A stretch of DNA of 14,451 nt from Rhodobacter sp. (GCA_027482795.1 JAIXVS010000043.1:1-14451), one strand, 5' to 3'. Shown: positions 1-7,530, numbered from the stretch's first letter. Numbers and translations: made by a program. Notes: generated from the sequence alone by a model not told the origin.

Positions 1-905
1 ACAATCAGCATCGCGTTTCTGAACACATGTCCATAAAGCACCCGCCGTTCGGGCAGGCCCTTGGCGCGGGCGGTCATGACATATTGCTTTTTCACCTCGT
101 CCAGAAAGCTGTTTTTGGTCAAAAGCGTCAGCGTGGCAAAGCTGGCGATGGTGCTGGCGGTGACGGGCAGGGCGATGTGCCAAAGGTAATCCAGAACCTT
201 GCCGATGGGAGAAAGTTCGGCCCAATTGCTGCTGGTTAGCCCGCGCAGGGGGAAGATTTGCCAATAAGACCCGCCTGCAAACAGAACCAGCAGCATGACC
301 GCCACCAAAAGGCTGGGGATGGCATAGGCCGCGATGATGATGCCGCTTGTCCAACTGTCAAAGCGCGACCCATCGCGCACGGCTTTGCGAATGCCTAAGG
401 GTATGGAAATGATATAGGCCAGCAGCGTTGACCACAGGCCAAGGGTGATGGACACGGGCAGTTTTTCGATGATCAGTTCCATCACCGATGCGCTGCGGAA
501 ATAGCTTTCCCCAAAGTCGAACCGCAGGAATTTGCCCATCATAATGAAGAACCGCTCGACTGTTGGGATCGCTTCCTTTTCGCAATCTTGCGCCTGCTGA
601 ACAAGTGTTCCGTTATACCCTTCGGGGCAGATGAAACGGGCAAAGCCAAACTCTACCTCTAGCTTCGCCAAAAACTCAGGCGGCAGCCCGCGCGCGCCGA
701 CATAGGTTCCGCCCGCCTCGCCCTCGCTGGTGGGATCGCCGCTGCCGCGGACGGCTTCCATCGCGTCGCCCTCGCCTTCTAGCCGCGCTTCGATCTGGTC
801 AATCGGGCCGCCGGGCACCAATTGGGTTAGCGCGAAATTGATCAGCATGATCCCGAACAATGTCGGGATCACCAGAATCAATCGGCGCAGGATATAGGAA
901 ATCAT
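1..905 (-). CDS. yejB: YejB-like ABC transporter permease, C-terminus cut by window edge
   Basis: Inner-membrane permease subunit of a YejABEF-type importer for oligopeptides (microcin C in enterobacteria). The visible 301 codons begin MISYILRRLILVIPTLFGIM, the typical first membrane helix of binding-protein-dependent permeases. The characteristic segment PVSITLGLWSTLLAYIISIP and a C-terminal RNAMLI close to the EAA-loop region follow. E. coli YejB has about 364 residues as I recall, so roughly 60 C-terminal residues lie beyond base 1. The ATG at 905-903 follows the yejA stop after a single base (TAG-C-ATG), so the two are translationally coupled. The first periplasmic loop is long, Gly/Glu-rich and carries two cysteines (about residues 93 and 108). 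Family assignment is firm; the substrate is inferred from the family. Confidence 0.93.
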   Translation of the reverse strand, partial: MISYILRRLILVIPTLFGIMLINFALTQLVPGGPIDQIEARLEGEGDAMEAVRGSGDPTSEGEAGGTYVGARGLPPEFLAKLEVEFGFARFICPEGYNGTLVQQAQDCEKEAIPTVERFFIMMGKFLRFDFGESYFRSASVMELIIEKLPVSITLGLWSTLLAYIISIPLGIRKAVRDGSRFDSWTSGIIIAAYAIPSLLVAVMLLVLFAGGSYWQIFPLRGLTSSNWAELSPIGKVLDYLWHIALPVTASTIASFATLTLLTKNSFLDEVKKQYVMTARAKGLPERRVLYGHVFRNAMLI

Positions 906-906
906 G

Positions 907-2808
907 CTATTTCAGAACGCCGTCTGCCTTCAGCTTGTCAGCCTTAGCCTGATCGAACCACCAAAAATCAAGGTTGCCCAAGGAATAGGGCGGCAGTGGG
1001 TTTGGAAAACCGTATTGGTCGTAATAGGCCACGGTATGCACATCTTTGTACCACTGCGGCACGTTGAAGGCGGTGGTGCGCAGCACGCGGTCAAGGGTGC
1101 GCGCGGCAATGTCCAACTTTTCGCGGGTATCCGCCGCATCGATGGCGTCCAGCAGTTTATCGACGGCGGGGTTCGCCAGCCCCATGCGGTTGCGGGTGGA
1201 ATTGTCTTTGGTGGCAGAGGCATAGCCCTGCTGCATTTCGGCCCCAGGCTCGTACCCATTGATCGGGTTTGCAGTAATCATATCAAAATCAAACGCAGGC
1301 GGATCGACGCGCTGGCTGAATTGCGCGGGGTCAACAGTGGTCAGCACCGCATCCACCCCCAGTGCGCGCAGGTTTTCGACATAGGGCGAGATGATGCGTT
1401 CAAAGGCGGGGCTGGCGTTTAGAAACTCGACCGTCAGCTTTTCGCCCGCCGCGTTCGCGCGCATCCCGTTTGCGCCAGCAGGCCAGCCGGCTTCGTCCAG
1501 CAGGGCGGATGCCGCGCGCAGGTTGGTGCGGTCTAGGTTCGCCTCCACGCCCGACACAGGGGGCAGCACGGCATCCGCCGTTAGGATGCTGGCATCCAGC
1601 AAGCCCTCATCGACAAGCGGTTGCAAAAGGGCGATTTCTTCGGGGGTTGGCGCGCCTTTCGCCTCCATCGCGGTATTGGCAAAGAACGACGGCACGCGCG
1701 CATAAAGATCATAAAACAGCGTCTGGTTCGACCATTCAAAATTGAACATCAGGCCAATCGCCTGACGCACGCGGATGTCTTGGAATTTGTCGCGCCGCAG
1801 GTTGAAGATAAAGCTTTGCGTGCTGGCGATAGACCCGTTGGGCAGTTCGGCCTTTATCACCGCGCCGCTTTTCAGATTGTCAAAATCATAGGCGGTCGCC
1901 CATTGTTTGGACGAGGATTCGTTTTGGAATGTGAAGACGCCCGATTTGAACCCTTCAAAGGCGGCGTTGGTATCGCCGAAGTATTCCACGCGGATGGCAT
2001 CGAAATTGCTGCGGCCAATCATCATTGGGTGGTTTGCACCCCAATAATCTGGATTGCGCTTTAGGATAATCTGCTGGCCCGGCCGCAGGCTGTCCAGCAC
2101 ATAGGCACCCGTGCCCAGCATCGGTTCTAGCGAACTTTCCTCTAGATCGCGGTTGTTGGCCGTATAATCGGCTTTCGATACAATTGTCAGCCCGCCCGCA
2201 GTGGCCGGCATGTCGCGCATGGCGGTGCCAGGGGTGAAGGTGAACTTGACGGTGTGATCGTCAATGGCCTCGACGCTTTGGAATTTTTCATTGGCCACAG
2301 TGCGGAATTCAGCAATGCCTTTGTCGCGGAACAACTCGTAGGAAAAGACCACATCGGCGGCGGTCAGTGGGCTGCCATCGGAAAACTTCACATCTTTGCG
2401 CAGGTTGAAAATCACAAAGGAACGGTCGGCGGGGTATTCCATAGTCTCGCACAGCAGGCAGTAGGACGCGCCAATCTCATCCGCCGTGCCTGTCAGGATA
2501 GACTCGTAAAAGGCCGACCCAAGGCTGCTGGCGGTGCCCTTTACCGAATAGGGGTTCAGGCTGTCAAAGGTGCCCAGCGCGGCAATCGAAATTTCGCCGC
2601 CTTTGGGGGCGTTTGGGTTGACATAGGGTAGGTTCGCATAATCTGCGGGCAGGTTCAAATTGCCAAAGGTGGAAATGCCATGCGCGATGATGGTGTCTTG
2701 CGCGCGGGCCTGCCCTGCGGCCAGCAGCGCGCAGGCGATCAGCGCCGCCCCTGTGGCAAGGGCCATACGGCGGTGGGGGGTGGGCAAAGATAGGACTTTG
2801 GCTGTCAT
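907..2808 (-). CDS. yejA: YejA-like periplasmic oligopeptide-binding protein (ABC solute-binding protein, family 5)
   Basis: Periplasmic receptor that delivers peptides to the YejBEF transporter. The product is 633 residues, normal for YejA/OppA-type proteins. Residues 1 to about 36 are a Sec signal peptide with basic residues before a hydrophobic core and a likely cut after ARA (AGQARA|QDT). Mature-protein landmarks are YVNPNAPKGGEIS, FNLRKDVKFSDGSPLTAADV (the family 5 signature region) and FIFNLRRDKFQDIRVRQAI. The start is the ATG at 2808, preceded by AACAGGAGGCCAAACGC with an excellent AGGAGG. The frame stays open upstream to 3135, but that extension overlaps the cytochrome gene and would bury the signal peptide, so it is rejected. 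yejB follows after one base. yejE and yejF would be expected beyond the left edge. Confidence 0.95.
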   Translation of the reverse strand: MTAKVLSLPTPHRRMALATGAALIACALLAAGQARAQDTIIAHGISTFGNLNLPADYANLPYVNPNAPKGGEISIAALGTFDSLNPYSVKGTASSLGSAFYESILTGTADEIGASYCLLCETMEYPADRSFVIFNLRKDVKFSDGSPLTAADVVFSYELFRDKGIAEFRTVANEKFQSVEAIDDHTVKFTFTPGTAMRDMPATAGGLTIVSKADYTANNRDLEESSLEPMLGTGAYVLDSLRPGQQIILKRNPDYWGANHPMMIGRSNFDAIRVEYFGDTNAAFEGFKSGVFTFQNESSSKQWATAYDFDNLKSGAVIKAELPNGSIASTQSFIFNLRRDKFQDIRVRQAIGLMFNFEWSNQTLFYDLYARVPSFFANTAMEAKGAPTPEEIALLQPLVDEGLLDASILTADAVLPPVSGVEANLDRTNLRAASALLDEAGWPAGANGMRANAAGEKLTVEFLNASPAFERIISPYVENLRALGVDAVLTTVDPAQFSQRVDPPAFDFDMITANPINGYEPGAEMQQGYASATKDNSTRNRMGLANPAVDKLLDAIDAADTREKLDIAARTLDRVLRTTAFNVPQWYKDVHTVAYYDQYGFPNPLPPYSLGNLDFWWFDQAKADKLKADGVLK

Positions 2809-2879
2809 GCGTTTGGCCTCCTGTTGGGTGCGGGCGCGCCGCGCGGATTTGCTGGGCACCTTCGCTTTATTTGGGGCAA

Positions 2880-2909
2880 AGCATAAATCGGAAAAGGGGC
2901 GTGCCACAA
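2880..2909 (-). promoter_or_regulatory. Candidate promoter for yejAB
   Basis: On the minus strand, TTGTGG (2909-2904) and TATGCT (2885-2880) are 18 bases apart, about 70 bases before the yejA start and downstream of the cytochrome gene terminator. The -35 match is weak (only TTG conserved). This is the best sigma70-like pair I can see in the 191-base gap, not a firm call. Confidence 0.3.
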
Positions 2910-2951
2910 GGTAAGATTGGGGGCACATTTGCGTGAGCGGGGCGCAAATGC

Positions 2952-2980
2952 AAAAGGCCGCACCCGTGGCGCGGCCTTTT
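2952..2980 (-). terminator. Rho-independent terminator of the cytochrome c gene
   Basis: A perfect 10-bp inverted repeat AAAAGGCCGC / GCGGCCTTTT has a 9-base loop, and the transcript strand ends its stem in TTTT. It begins 20 bases past the stop of the cytochrome gene on the minus strand and separates it from the yejAB unit. The A/T ends make it nearly symmetric, but no plus-strand gene ends here. Confidence 0.8.
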
Positions 2981-2999
2981 GGCGAAAATACGGGCAGGT

Positions 3000-3518
3000 T
3001 TACTGCACGGTCGCCAAATAGGCGATCAGGTTCGCGCGATCTTCCACTTTGGGCAGGCCAGCGAAGGACATTTTCGTACCAGGCATATAGCCCTTGGGGT
3101 TTTCCAAAAATCCGTTCAGATTTTCGGGTGTCCACGCCTGATCTGCCACGGCAAGAGCCGCTTCGGAATAGGCAAAGCCTGCCGAAGCGGCTTTGGCGCG
3201 GTCAACAACACCGTTCAAATGGGGGCCAGTGCCATCGCTGCCATCCAGCTTGTGGCAGGCTTTGCATTTGCCAAACACCTTTTCGCCCGCCGCTGCATCA
3301 GCCGAGGCGAAGACAGTTGCAAAATCGGGCCCTTCTTCAGCGACTTCGGTTGTTTCTTCTGCGCCCGTGTCGATGACGTAGGCCTGTGCCATTTCGTCGC
3401 CATGCCCGCCTGATTTGGTGGAATACAGCGCATCAGCCGCCCAACCGCCCAGCAAAAAGAACAACAATGCCCCGCATACCGATGCGGTCACTTTGGTTAG
3501 GGTCATCGTATCGAACAT
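3000..3518 (-). CDS. Membrane-anchored class I cytochrome c (cytochrome c552/cy type)
   Basis: Electron carrier tethered to the inner membrane with its haem domain in the periplasm, of the kind that links the bc1 complex to terminal oxidases (compare CycM of Paracoccus and CycY of Rhodobacter). The 172 residues show an uncleaved hydrophobic anchor (about 8-30) and an acidic, Ala/Glu-rich linker (about 40-75). Haem attachment is at C85-K-A-C88-H89, and PGTKM supplies the axial methionine M150. The ATG at 3518 is preceded by AAGGAAAG at good spacing. It is divergent from pheA and followed by a strong terminator, so it is probably monocistronic. Assignment to the class is sure; the exact redox partner is inferred. 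Confidence 0.92.
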   Translation of the reverse strand: MFDTMTLTKVTASVCGALLFFLLGGWAADALYSTKSGGHGDEMAQAYVIDTGAEETTEVAEEGPDFATVFASADAAAGEKVFGKCKACHKLDGSDGTGPHLNGVVDRAKAASAGFAYSEAALAVADQAWTPENLNGFLENPKGYMPGTKMSFAGLPKVEDRANLIAYLATVQ

Positions 3519-3663
3519 GTCTTGCTTTCCTTATCGCCAGCGCAGCCACAGATGCGGCTTATTCAAGTTTGCGCCTATCTACCCGCTTCCCCCATGGCAA
3601 TTCAAGGTGTAGTAGCGCGACCAATTGACCCTTTGATGGGTTTTTCTGGCGGAGTTGAATGAA

Positions 3664-4494
3664 ATGGCAGGCAAAATCGCGTTTCAGGGGGAAATGGGGG
3701 CCTATTCGCATCAGGCCTGCGTGCAGGCGCGGCCCGATTTTACCCCGCTGCCCTGCGCCACCTTTGAAGAGGTGGTCGAGGTTACCCAAGCAGGCGGGGC
3801 CGATTTGGCCATGCTGGCGGTGGAAAATTCGACCTATGGGCGCGTGGCCGATGTGCATTCGCTGCTGCCAAAAGCGGGGCTGCATATTGTGGACGAGGCG
3901 TTTGTGCGCGTGCATGTGAACCTGCTGGGCGTGCGCGGCGCAAAGCTGGATCAGATCGCCGAGGCGCATGGCCATGTGGTGATACTGCCCCAATGCGCGG
4001 GGTTTTTGCGAGAGCATGGGATTAAGGGCAAGGTTTCGTCGGACAATGCCCGCGCGGCGCGTGAAGTGGCAGAATTGGGTGATGTGACCCGCGCCGCGCT
4101 GGCAAGCGAACTTGCCGCGCAGATTTATGGGCTGGATGTGATTGCGCCCCAGATTGAAGATCATAAAAACAACACCACGCGGTTTTTGGTGATGGGGCGG
4201 GTGGCGGATCATTCGCGGCGCGGTGGGCTGATGATGACCACCTTTACCTTCCGCGTGCGCAACATCCCCGCCGCTTTGTATAAGGCGCTGGGCGGCTTTG
4301 CCACCAATGGCGTGAACATGACCAAGCTGGAAAGCTATATGGTGGGCGGCAGTTTCACCGCGACCGAGTTCTATGCCGATATCGAAGGCCACCCCGAAGA
4401 TGCCCCCGTTGCGCGGGCGCTAGAGGAGCTGCGGTATTTCACATCGTCGTTGAATATCTTGGGGGTTTATCCTGCGGATCGCCAGCGTGGGTAG
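3664..4494 (+). CDS. pheA: Prephenate dehydratase
   Basis: Converts prephenate to phenylpyruvate, the phenylalanine-specific branch of aromatic amino acid synthesis, in the cytoplasm. It is a stand-alone enzyme of 276 residues without a chorismate mutase domain. The catalytic PDT domain runs from FQGEMGAYSHQA (7-18) to the hallmark TRF motif (N169-NTTRF-L175). A regulatory ACT domain (about 191-275) contains FRVRNIPAALYKALGGFATN and KLESY, which normally gives allosteric inhibition by Phe. The ATG at 3664 is chosen because GGAG at 3651-3654 sits 9 bases upstream and the protein then starts at conserved sequence. An in-frame TTG at 3655 would sit directly on the ribosome site. The VENS motif lacks the usual preceding proline (AVENS). 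Confidence 0.97.
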   Translation: MAGKIAFQGEMGAYSHQACVQARPDFTPLPCATFEEVVEVTQAGGADLAMLAVENSTYGRVADVHSLLPKAGLHIVDEAFVRVHVNLLGVRGAKLDQIAEAHGHVVILPQCAGFLREHGIKGKVSSDNARAAREVAELGDVTRAALASELAAQIYGLDVIAPQIEDHKNNTTRFLVMGRVADHSRRGGLMMTTFTFRVRNIPAALYKALGGFATNGVNMTKLESYMVGGSFTATEFYADIEGHPEDAPVARALEELRYFTSSLNILGVYPADRQRG

Positions 4495-4504
4495 GGGCGG
4501 GGGG

Positions 4505-4533
4505 TTGACGCGTATATACGTTTTGTGTATACA
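4505..4533 (+). promoter_or_regulatory. Sigma70 promoter of brnTA
   Basis: TTGACG (4505-4510) and TATACA (4528-4533) are separated by exactly 17 bases, a near-consensus promoter just after the pheA stop. Transcription would start around 4540, leaving a leader of about 65 bases before brnT. It is the strongest promoter match I found in the window. Confidence 0.8.
4512..4532. promoter_or_regulatory. Inverted-repeat operator, probable BrnA binding site
   Basis: GTATATAC (4512-4519) and GTGTATAC (4525-4532) form an inverted repeat, 7 of 8 bases matching, around the 5-base centre GTTTT. It fills the promoter spacer and most of the -10 box, so bound protein would block RNA polymerase. BrnA family antitoxins bind inverted repeats in their own promoter as autorepressors; assigning BrnA here is inference from position. 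Confidence 0.7.
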
Positions 4534-4575
4534 TCACACCCATGAGTTGATTTCGCATTGATTTGGCAGTTCATT

Positions 4576-4593
4576 GGGTAAGAAGATTTACCC
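4576..4593 (+). other. Leader hairpin directly before the brnT ribosome-binding site
   Basis: GGGTAA (4576-4581) and TTACCC (4588-4593) pair perfectly around a 6-base loop. The stem ends one base before GACGAGG (4594-4600), the ribosome site for brnT. It could tune toxin translation, but 6 bp is modest and chance cannot be excluded. Confidence 0.4.
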
Positions 4594-4605
4594 GACGAGG
4601 TTGCC

Positions 4606-4878
4606 TTGTTCGAAATGGACGAAACCAAACGTCAGGCCAACCTACATAAACACGGGGTTGATTTGGTCGAAGCTGCCGAGATTTTCGCGGATTTCTTTAT
4701 CTCGCGTATTGATCGGCGAACGGATTACGGCGAGGTGCGGTTTGCCGCGCTGGGCTATGTGCGCGAGGTTGCCTACGTGGTGATCTACACGCAGCGAGGC
4801 GACAAGATTCGGCTGATTTCGGCGCGAAGGGCTGGGAGTAAGGAAATTGAGCGATATCAAAACATTCTCAATCGATGA
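4606..4878 (+). CDS. brnT: BrnT family type II toxin (DUF497)
   Basis: Small RelE-like ribonuclease toxin of the BrnT family, expected to cleave RNA and stop growth unless bound by BrnA. The 90-residue product shows the family pattern: FEMDETKRQANLHKHGVDL near the N-terminus (usually FEWDxxKxxxNxxKHG), a central GYV/YVVIYT strand region, and the C-terminal IRLISARRAGSKEIERY block. The start is the TTG at 4606: it keeps the conserved F-E-x-D-E opening and has GAGG six to nine bases upstream. The ATG at 4615 would cut off that opening. It overlaps brnA by 32 bases, the usual toxin-first order of brnTA. The module sits between pheA and betC, as expected for a mobile accessory insert, though I see no transposase or target duplication. 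Confidence 0.93.
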   Translation: MFEMDETKRQANLHKHGVDLVEAAEIFADFFISRIDRRTDYGEVRFAALGYVREVAYVVIYTQRGDKIRLISARRAGSKEIERYQNILNR

Positions 4879-5125
4879 TATTCGCGCCATGCGCGCACGC
4901 GGCGAAGTTGTGCCCACGCGCGCAGACGTACCCATAGAAGAAATGCCCGAAGGGTTTTGGGACAGCGCCACATTGCAAGCGCCGCTTGTTAAATCCACCA
5001 TTTCTATGCGGGTTGACCCCGACATTTTGGAATTCTTCAAATCCCAAGGCGCGGGGCATTTGACGCGGATGCACGCCGTTCTGCGCGCCTATGTCGATGC
5101 GCAGCGGGCCAAGCAAAAGGGCTGA
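4847..5125 (+). CDS. brnA: BrnA family antitoxin, ribbon-helix-helix type
   Basis: Antitoxin that neutralises BrnT by complex formation and represses the shared promoter. Of 92 residues, the N-terminal half (SIDDIRAMRARGE, then EEMPEGFWDSA) is the toxin-contacting type of segment. The C-terminal part is a ribbon-helix-helix DNA-binding domain: strand STISMRVD (50-57), helix DILEFFKSQGAG, then HLTRMHAVLRAYV matching the family's xTRxNAVLRAYV. The only sensible start is TTG at 4847, with GGAG at 4835-4838; the first internal methionine would remove most of the N-terminal region. The start lies 32 bases inside brnT, so translation is coupled. The stop is 10 bases from the convergent betC stop, with no clear terminator between. 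Confidence 0.92.
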   Translation: MSDIKTFSIDDIRAMRARGEVVPTRADVPIEEMPEGFWDSATLQAPLVKSTISMRVDPDILEFFKSQGAGHLTRMHAVLRAYVDAQRAKQKG

Positions 5126-5135
5126 CCCACCACCG

Positions 5136-6644
5136 CTACTCGCCGCGCGGAAAGCGTTTGCTTTCCTCCAAAACGTTCAAATCCATGTGGTTGCGCATGT
5201 ATCTCTCGGATGCCGCGCGCAGGGGTTGGTAATCCCACGGGTAATAGGCCCCCGATCGCAGCGCCTCATACACCACCCAACGGCGAGCTTGGCTGGCGCG
5301 CACCTCTTCGTCGTAAACGGGCAAATCCCAGCGTTCAGCCACCATGTTTTGAAAATGCGCCAAAACTTCAGCCGCGCGCGGATCGCCTGCGAGGTTGACC
5401 TCCTCGTCAGGGTCGCTGGCCAAATCGAACAATTGGTCAGGGTCGGCAAGGCAGTGGACGTATTTCCACGCGCCTTGGCGCAGGGCGACCATGGGGGTGA
5501 TGGTGCCTTCGGCGGCGTATTCCATGGCCACGGGCGCATCGCGCGCGGCCCCCAAGGCCAGCGGCACAAGGCTTTGCCCATCTGTCCATGGTTCAATATC
5601 GGCCATCATCACCCCTGCCAAATCGCACAAGGTCGGCAGCACATCCAGCGTCGAGACAGGCGTTTCAATTAGCCCAGCGGCAAGATTGGGCGACATGATC
5701 ATCAAAGGCACGCGCGCCGCACCTTCAAAGAAATTCATCTTAAACCACAGCCCTTTGCGGCCTAGCATTTCGCCATGATCGGATAGGAACACCACAATCG
5801 CCTCTTGGCGGGACGCATCCAGCGCATCGAAAATCTCGCCAATCTTATCATCGACATAAGATATATTGGCAAAATACCCCTGCCGTGCGCGGCGGATATG
5901 ATCGGGCGTTACCTCCATCCCGCGCCAATCGCAGGCATCCATCAGGCGCTGGGAATGGGGATCCATATCGTCATATTCCATGGCTTCGGGCGGTTCGCAT
6001 TCGGGCGCGCCTTCGTACAAATCCCAGTATCTGCGGCGGGCGACGAAGGGGTCATGCGGGTGGGTAAAGGAAACGGTCAGGCACCAAGGCCGCGCATCTG
6101 CCCCGCGCGAAAGGTCATAGATTTTCTGAACCGCCTCGTGGCAGACGTCATCGTCATATTCCAACTGGTTGGTAATTTCGGCCACACCCGCGCCCGTGAC
6201 AGAGCCAAGGTTATGATACCACCAATCAATCCGCTCGCCCGGTTTGCGGTAATCGGGTGTCCAACCAAAATCGGCGGGGTAAATATCGGTGGTCAGGCGC
6301 TGTTCAAACCCGTGCATTTGGTCTGGCCCAACAAAGTGCATCTTGCCCGATAGGATGGTTTGATACCCCGCGCGGCGCAGATGGTGGGCATAGGTGGGAA
6401 TGTCAGATGCAAATTCGGCGGCGTTGTCATACACCCGCGTGCGGCGCGGCAACTGGCCCGACATGAAAGACGCCCGCGCAGGCGCGCACAGCGGCGAGGC
6501 GGTGTAAGCATTGCCAAAGCGCACCGAATGATCGGCCAATTTGCGCAGGTTCGGCACATGCAAAAACGGCGCGGGCCCATCGGGAAACAGTGTTCCCGTC
6601 AGCTGATCTACCATGACAATCAGGATGTTGGGCTTTTTGGTCAT
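5136..6644 (-). CDS. betC: Choline-sulfatase
   Basis: Hydrolyses choline-O-sulfate to choline and sulfate, providing a precursor of glycine betaine and a sulfur and carbon source. It is a cytoplasmic type I sulfatase with no signal peptide. The 502 residues match BetC throughout. The sulfatase signature is SPLCAPARASF, with C53 the residue to be turned into formylglycine and R57 completing CxPxR. D13-Q14 and D289-H290 are metal ligands, K101 and H103 (SGKMH) and K302 line the active site, and the BetC-specific tail ARRWVVYEALRSGAYYPWD to YMRNHMDLN is present. The ATG at 6644 has GTAGGAG seven bases upstream. It lies 107 bases downstream of the aldolase-family gene on the same strand, so cotranscription is possible. 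The betA, betB, betI and transporter genes often linked to it are absent here. Confidence 0.96.
   Translation of the reverse strand: MTKKPNILIVMVDQLTGTLFPDGPAPFLHVPNLRKLADHSVRFGNAYTASPLCAPARASFMSGQLPRRTRVYDNAAEFASDIPTYAHHLRRAGYQTILSGKMHFVGPDQMHGFEQRLTTDIYPADFGWTPDYRKPGERIDWWYHNLGSVTGAGVAEITNQLEYDDDVCHEAVQKIYDLSRGADARPWCLTVSFTHPHDPFVARRRYWDLYEGAPECEPPEAMEYDDMDPHSQRLMDACDWRGMEVTPDHIRRARQGYFANISYVDDKIGEIFDALDASRQEAIVVFLSDHGEMLGRKGLWFKMNFFEGAARVPLMIMSPNLAAGLIETPVSTLDVLPTLCDLAGVMMADIEPWTDGQSLVPLALGAARDAPVAMEYAAEGTITPMVALRQGAWKYVHCLADPDQLFDLASDPDEEVNLAGDPRAAEVLAHFQNMVAERWDLPVYDEEVRASQARRWVVYEALRSGAYYPWDYQPLRAASERYMRNHMDLNVLEESKRFPRGE
5149..5166. other. Seven-bp hairpin in the last codons of betC, just after brnA
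   Basis: GGAAAGC (5149-5155) and GCTTTCC (5160-5166) pair perfectly around GTTT. It is 24 bases past the brnA stop and might end brnTA transcription, but no T-run follows, so it is not called as an intrinsic terminator. It may be a by-product of codons in the betC C-terminus. Confidence 0.3.
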
Positions 6645-6751
6645 GGGCAGGCTCCTACATAGTGCAGCGCCACTCTATAGGGGCTTTGGTTAACTATTGC
6701 TTTCTAAAATCGACTCAATGCGCGCTTTTTTTTCACGCCGTCCATGCCTTA

Positions 6752-7498
6752 TCAGTTGGCATAATCAGGGCTTGTGGTATCCAGCAGCGCCTTAATCTCG
6801 CGCAGATGCGCCTGCGCGAAATTGGGATAGTCTTCCCATTCGCGGGCCGTTTTTTCGGCAATGTCATCTGGCATCACGCGCAGGGGCTGGCCCGTTTGCA
6901 GCGCGCGGATATAGGTTTCCGCTGCGCGTTCAAAATAATACAGGCGGTTGAAGGTTTCGGCGACGGTGCGGCCAACCACCAAAACGCCGTGGTTGCCCAT
7001 AACCAGCGTGTTCATTTTGGGATCGGCCAGCAGGGCGGCGCAGCGCGCGCCTTCCTCCTCAAACGCCATGCCGCCATAGGATTCATCCACTGCATGGCGG
7101 CCAAAGAACATGGCCGAGTTTTGGTCGATGGGCGGCAGGCGGCTGTCGGCAAGGCTGGCCAAAACCGTGGCATGGATGGAATGAACATGCATCACGCACA
7201 GCGCATGGGGCAGGGCGCGGTGCAGCGCGCCGTGCAGGCCCCACGCGGTGGGGTCGGGCGCATCGGGGCGGGCCATGGTGGCAGGATCATCCGCGTCAAT
7301 TTCCAAAAGGCTAGACGCCGTGATGCGCGCAAAATGTCGCCCGTTAGGGTTGATAAGGAATCGGCTGCCGCCAACCGCAAGGCTGAAATGGTTCGCCACT
7401 GATTCGTGCATGTTCAACTGCGCGCACCAGCGAAAAGCGGCGGCAAGGTCGATGCGCTGGGGCCAATGGGCTAGGTTGGGGTGCATGGGGGCGTTCAT
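6752..7498 (-). CDS. Class II aldolase/adducin family protein
   Basis: Zinc-dependent class II aldolase/adducin fold of 248 residues. Members act on sugar phosphates or related keto acids, and I do not recognise this one's substrate. Visible landmarks are NHFSLAV (about 36-42, where GNxS usually lies), INPNGRHF (49-56), zinc ligands in CVMHVHS (H104, H106) and the third ligand H170 in MGNHGVLVVG. At the usual S-S-E-W-P-L-H position the sequence reads P-T-A-W-G-L-H, so the glutamate that is catalytic in fuculose-1-phosphate aldolase is Ala85. This recalls the adducin-like subgroup. The ATG at 7498 has AGGAG about 9 bases upstream. betC follows downstream on the same strand. The product is cytoplasmic, without signal or membrane segments. 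Fold is secure; function unknown. Confidence 0.85.
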   Translation of the reverse strand: MNAPMHPNLAHWPQRIDLAAAFRWCAQLNMHESVANHFSLAVGGSRFLINPNGRHFARITASSLLEIDADDPATMARPDAPDPTAWGLHGALHRALPHALCVMHVHSIHATVLASLADSRLPPIDQNSAMFFGRHAVDESYGGMAFEEEGARCAALLADPKMNTLVMGNHGVLVVGRTVAETFNRLYYFERAAETYIRALQTGQPLRVMPDDIAEKTAREWEDYPNFAQAHLREIKALLDTTSPDYAN

Positions 7499-7530
7499 GG
7501 CATGTGGCTCCTAAAGTTGGCCAATCATGC

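Noticed and set aside
2809..3135. 109-codon N-terminal extension of the yejA frame
   Set aside because: It runs through the terminator and into the cytochrome gene on the same strand. The ATG at 2808 has an AGGAGG site and begins a standard signal peptide.
3559..4392. 277-codon open frame antisense to pheA
   Set aside because: Its composition (many His, Gln and Arg) is typical of a shadow of a GC-rich gene. It shows no recognisable domain, and pheA on the other strand is certain.
4574..4783. 69-codon frame overlapping brnT
   Set aside because: It is out of frame with the clear BrnT family protein and has no motif of its own.
6724..6734. Run of eight T upstream of betC as a terminator
   Set aside because: On the strand of the two neighbouring genes it is an A-run, and no GC-rich stem precedes it.
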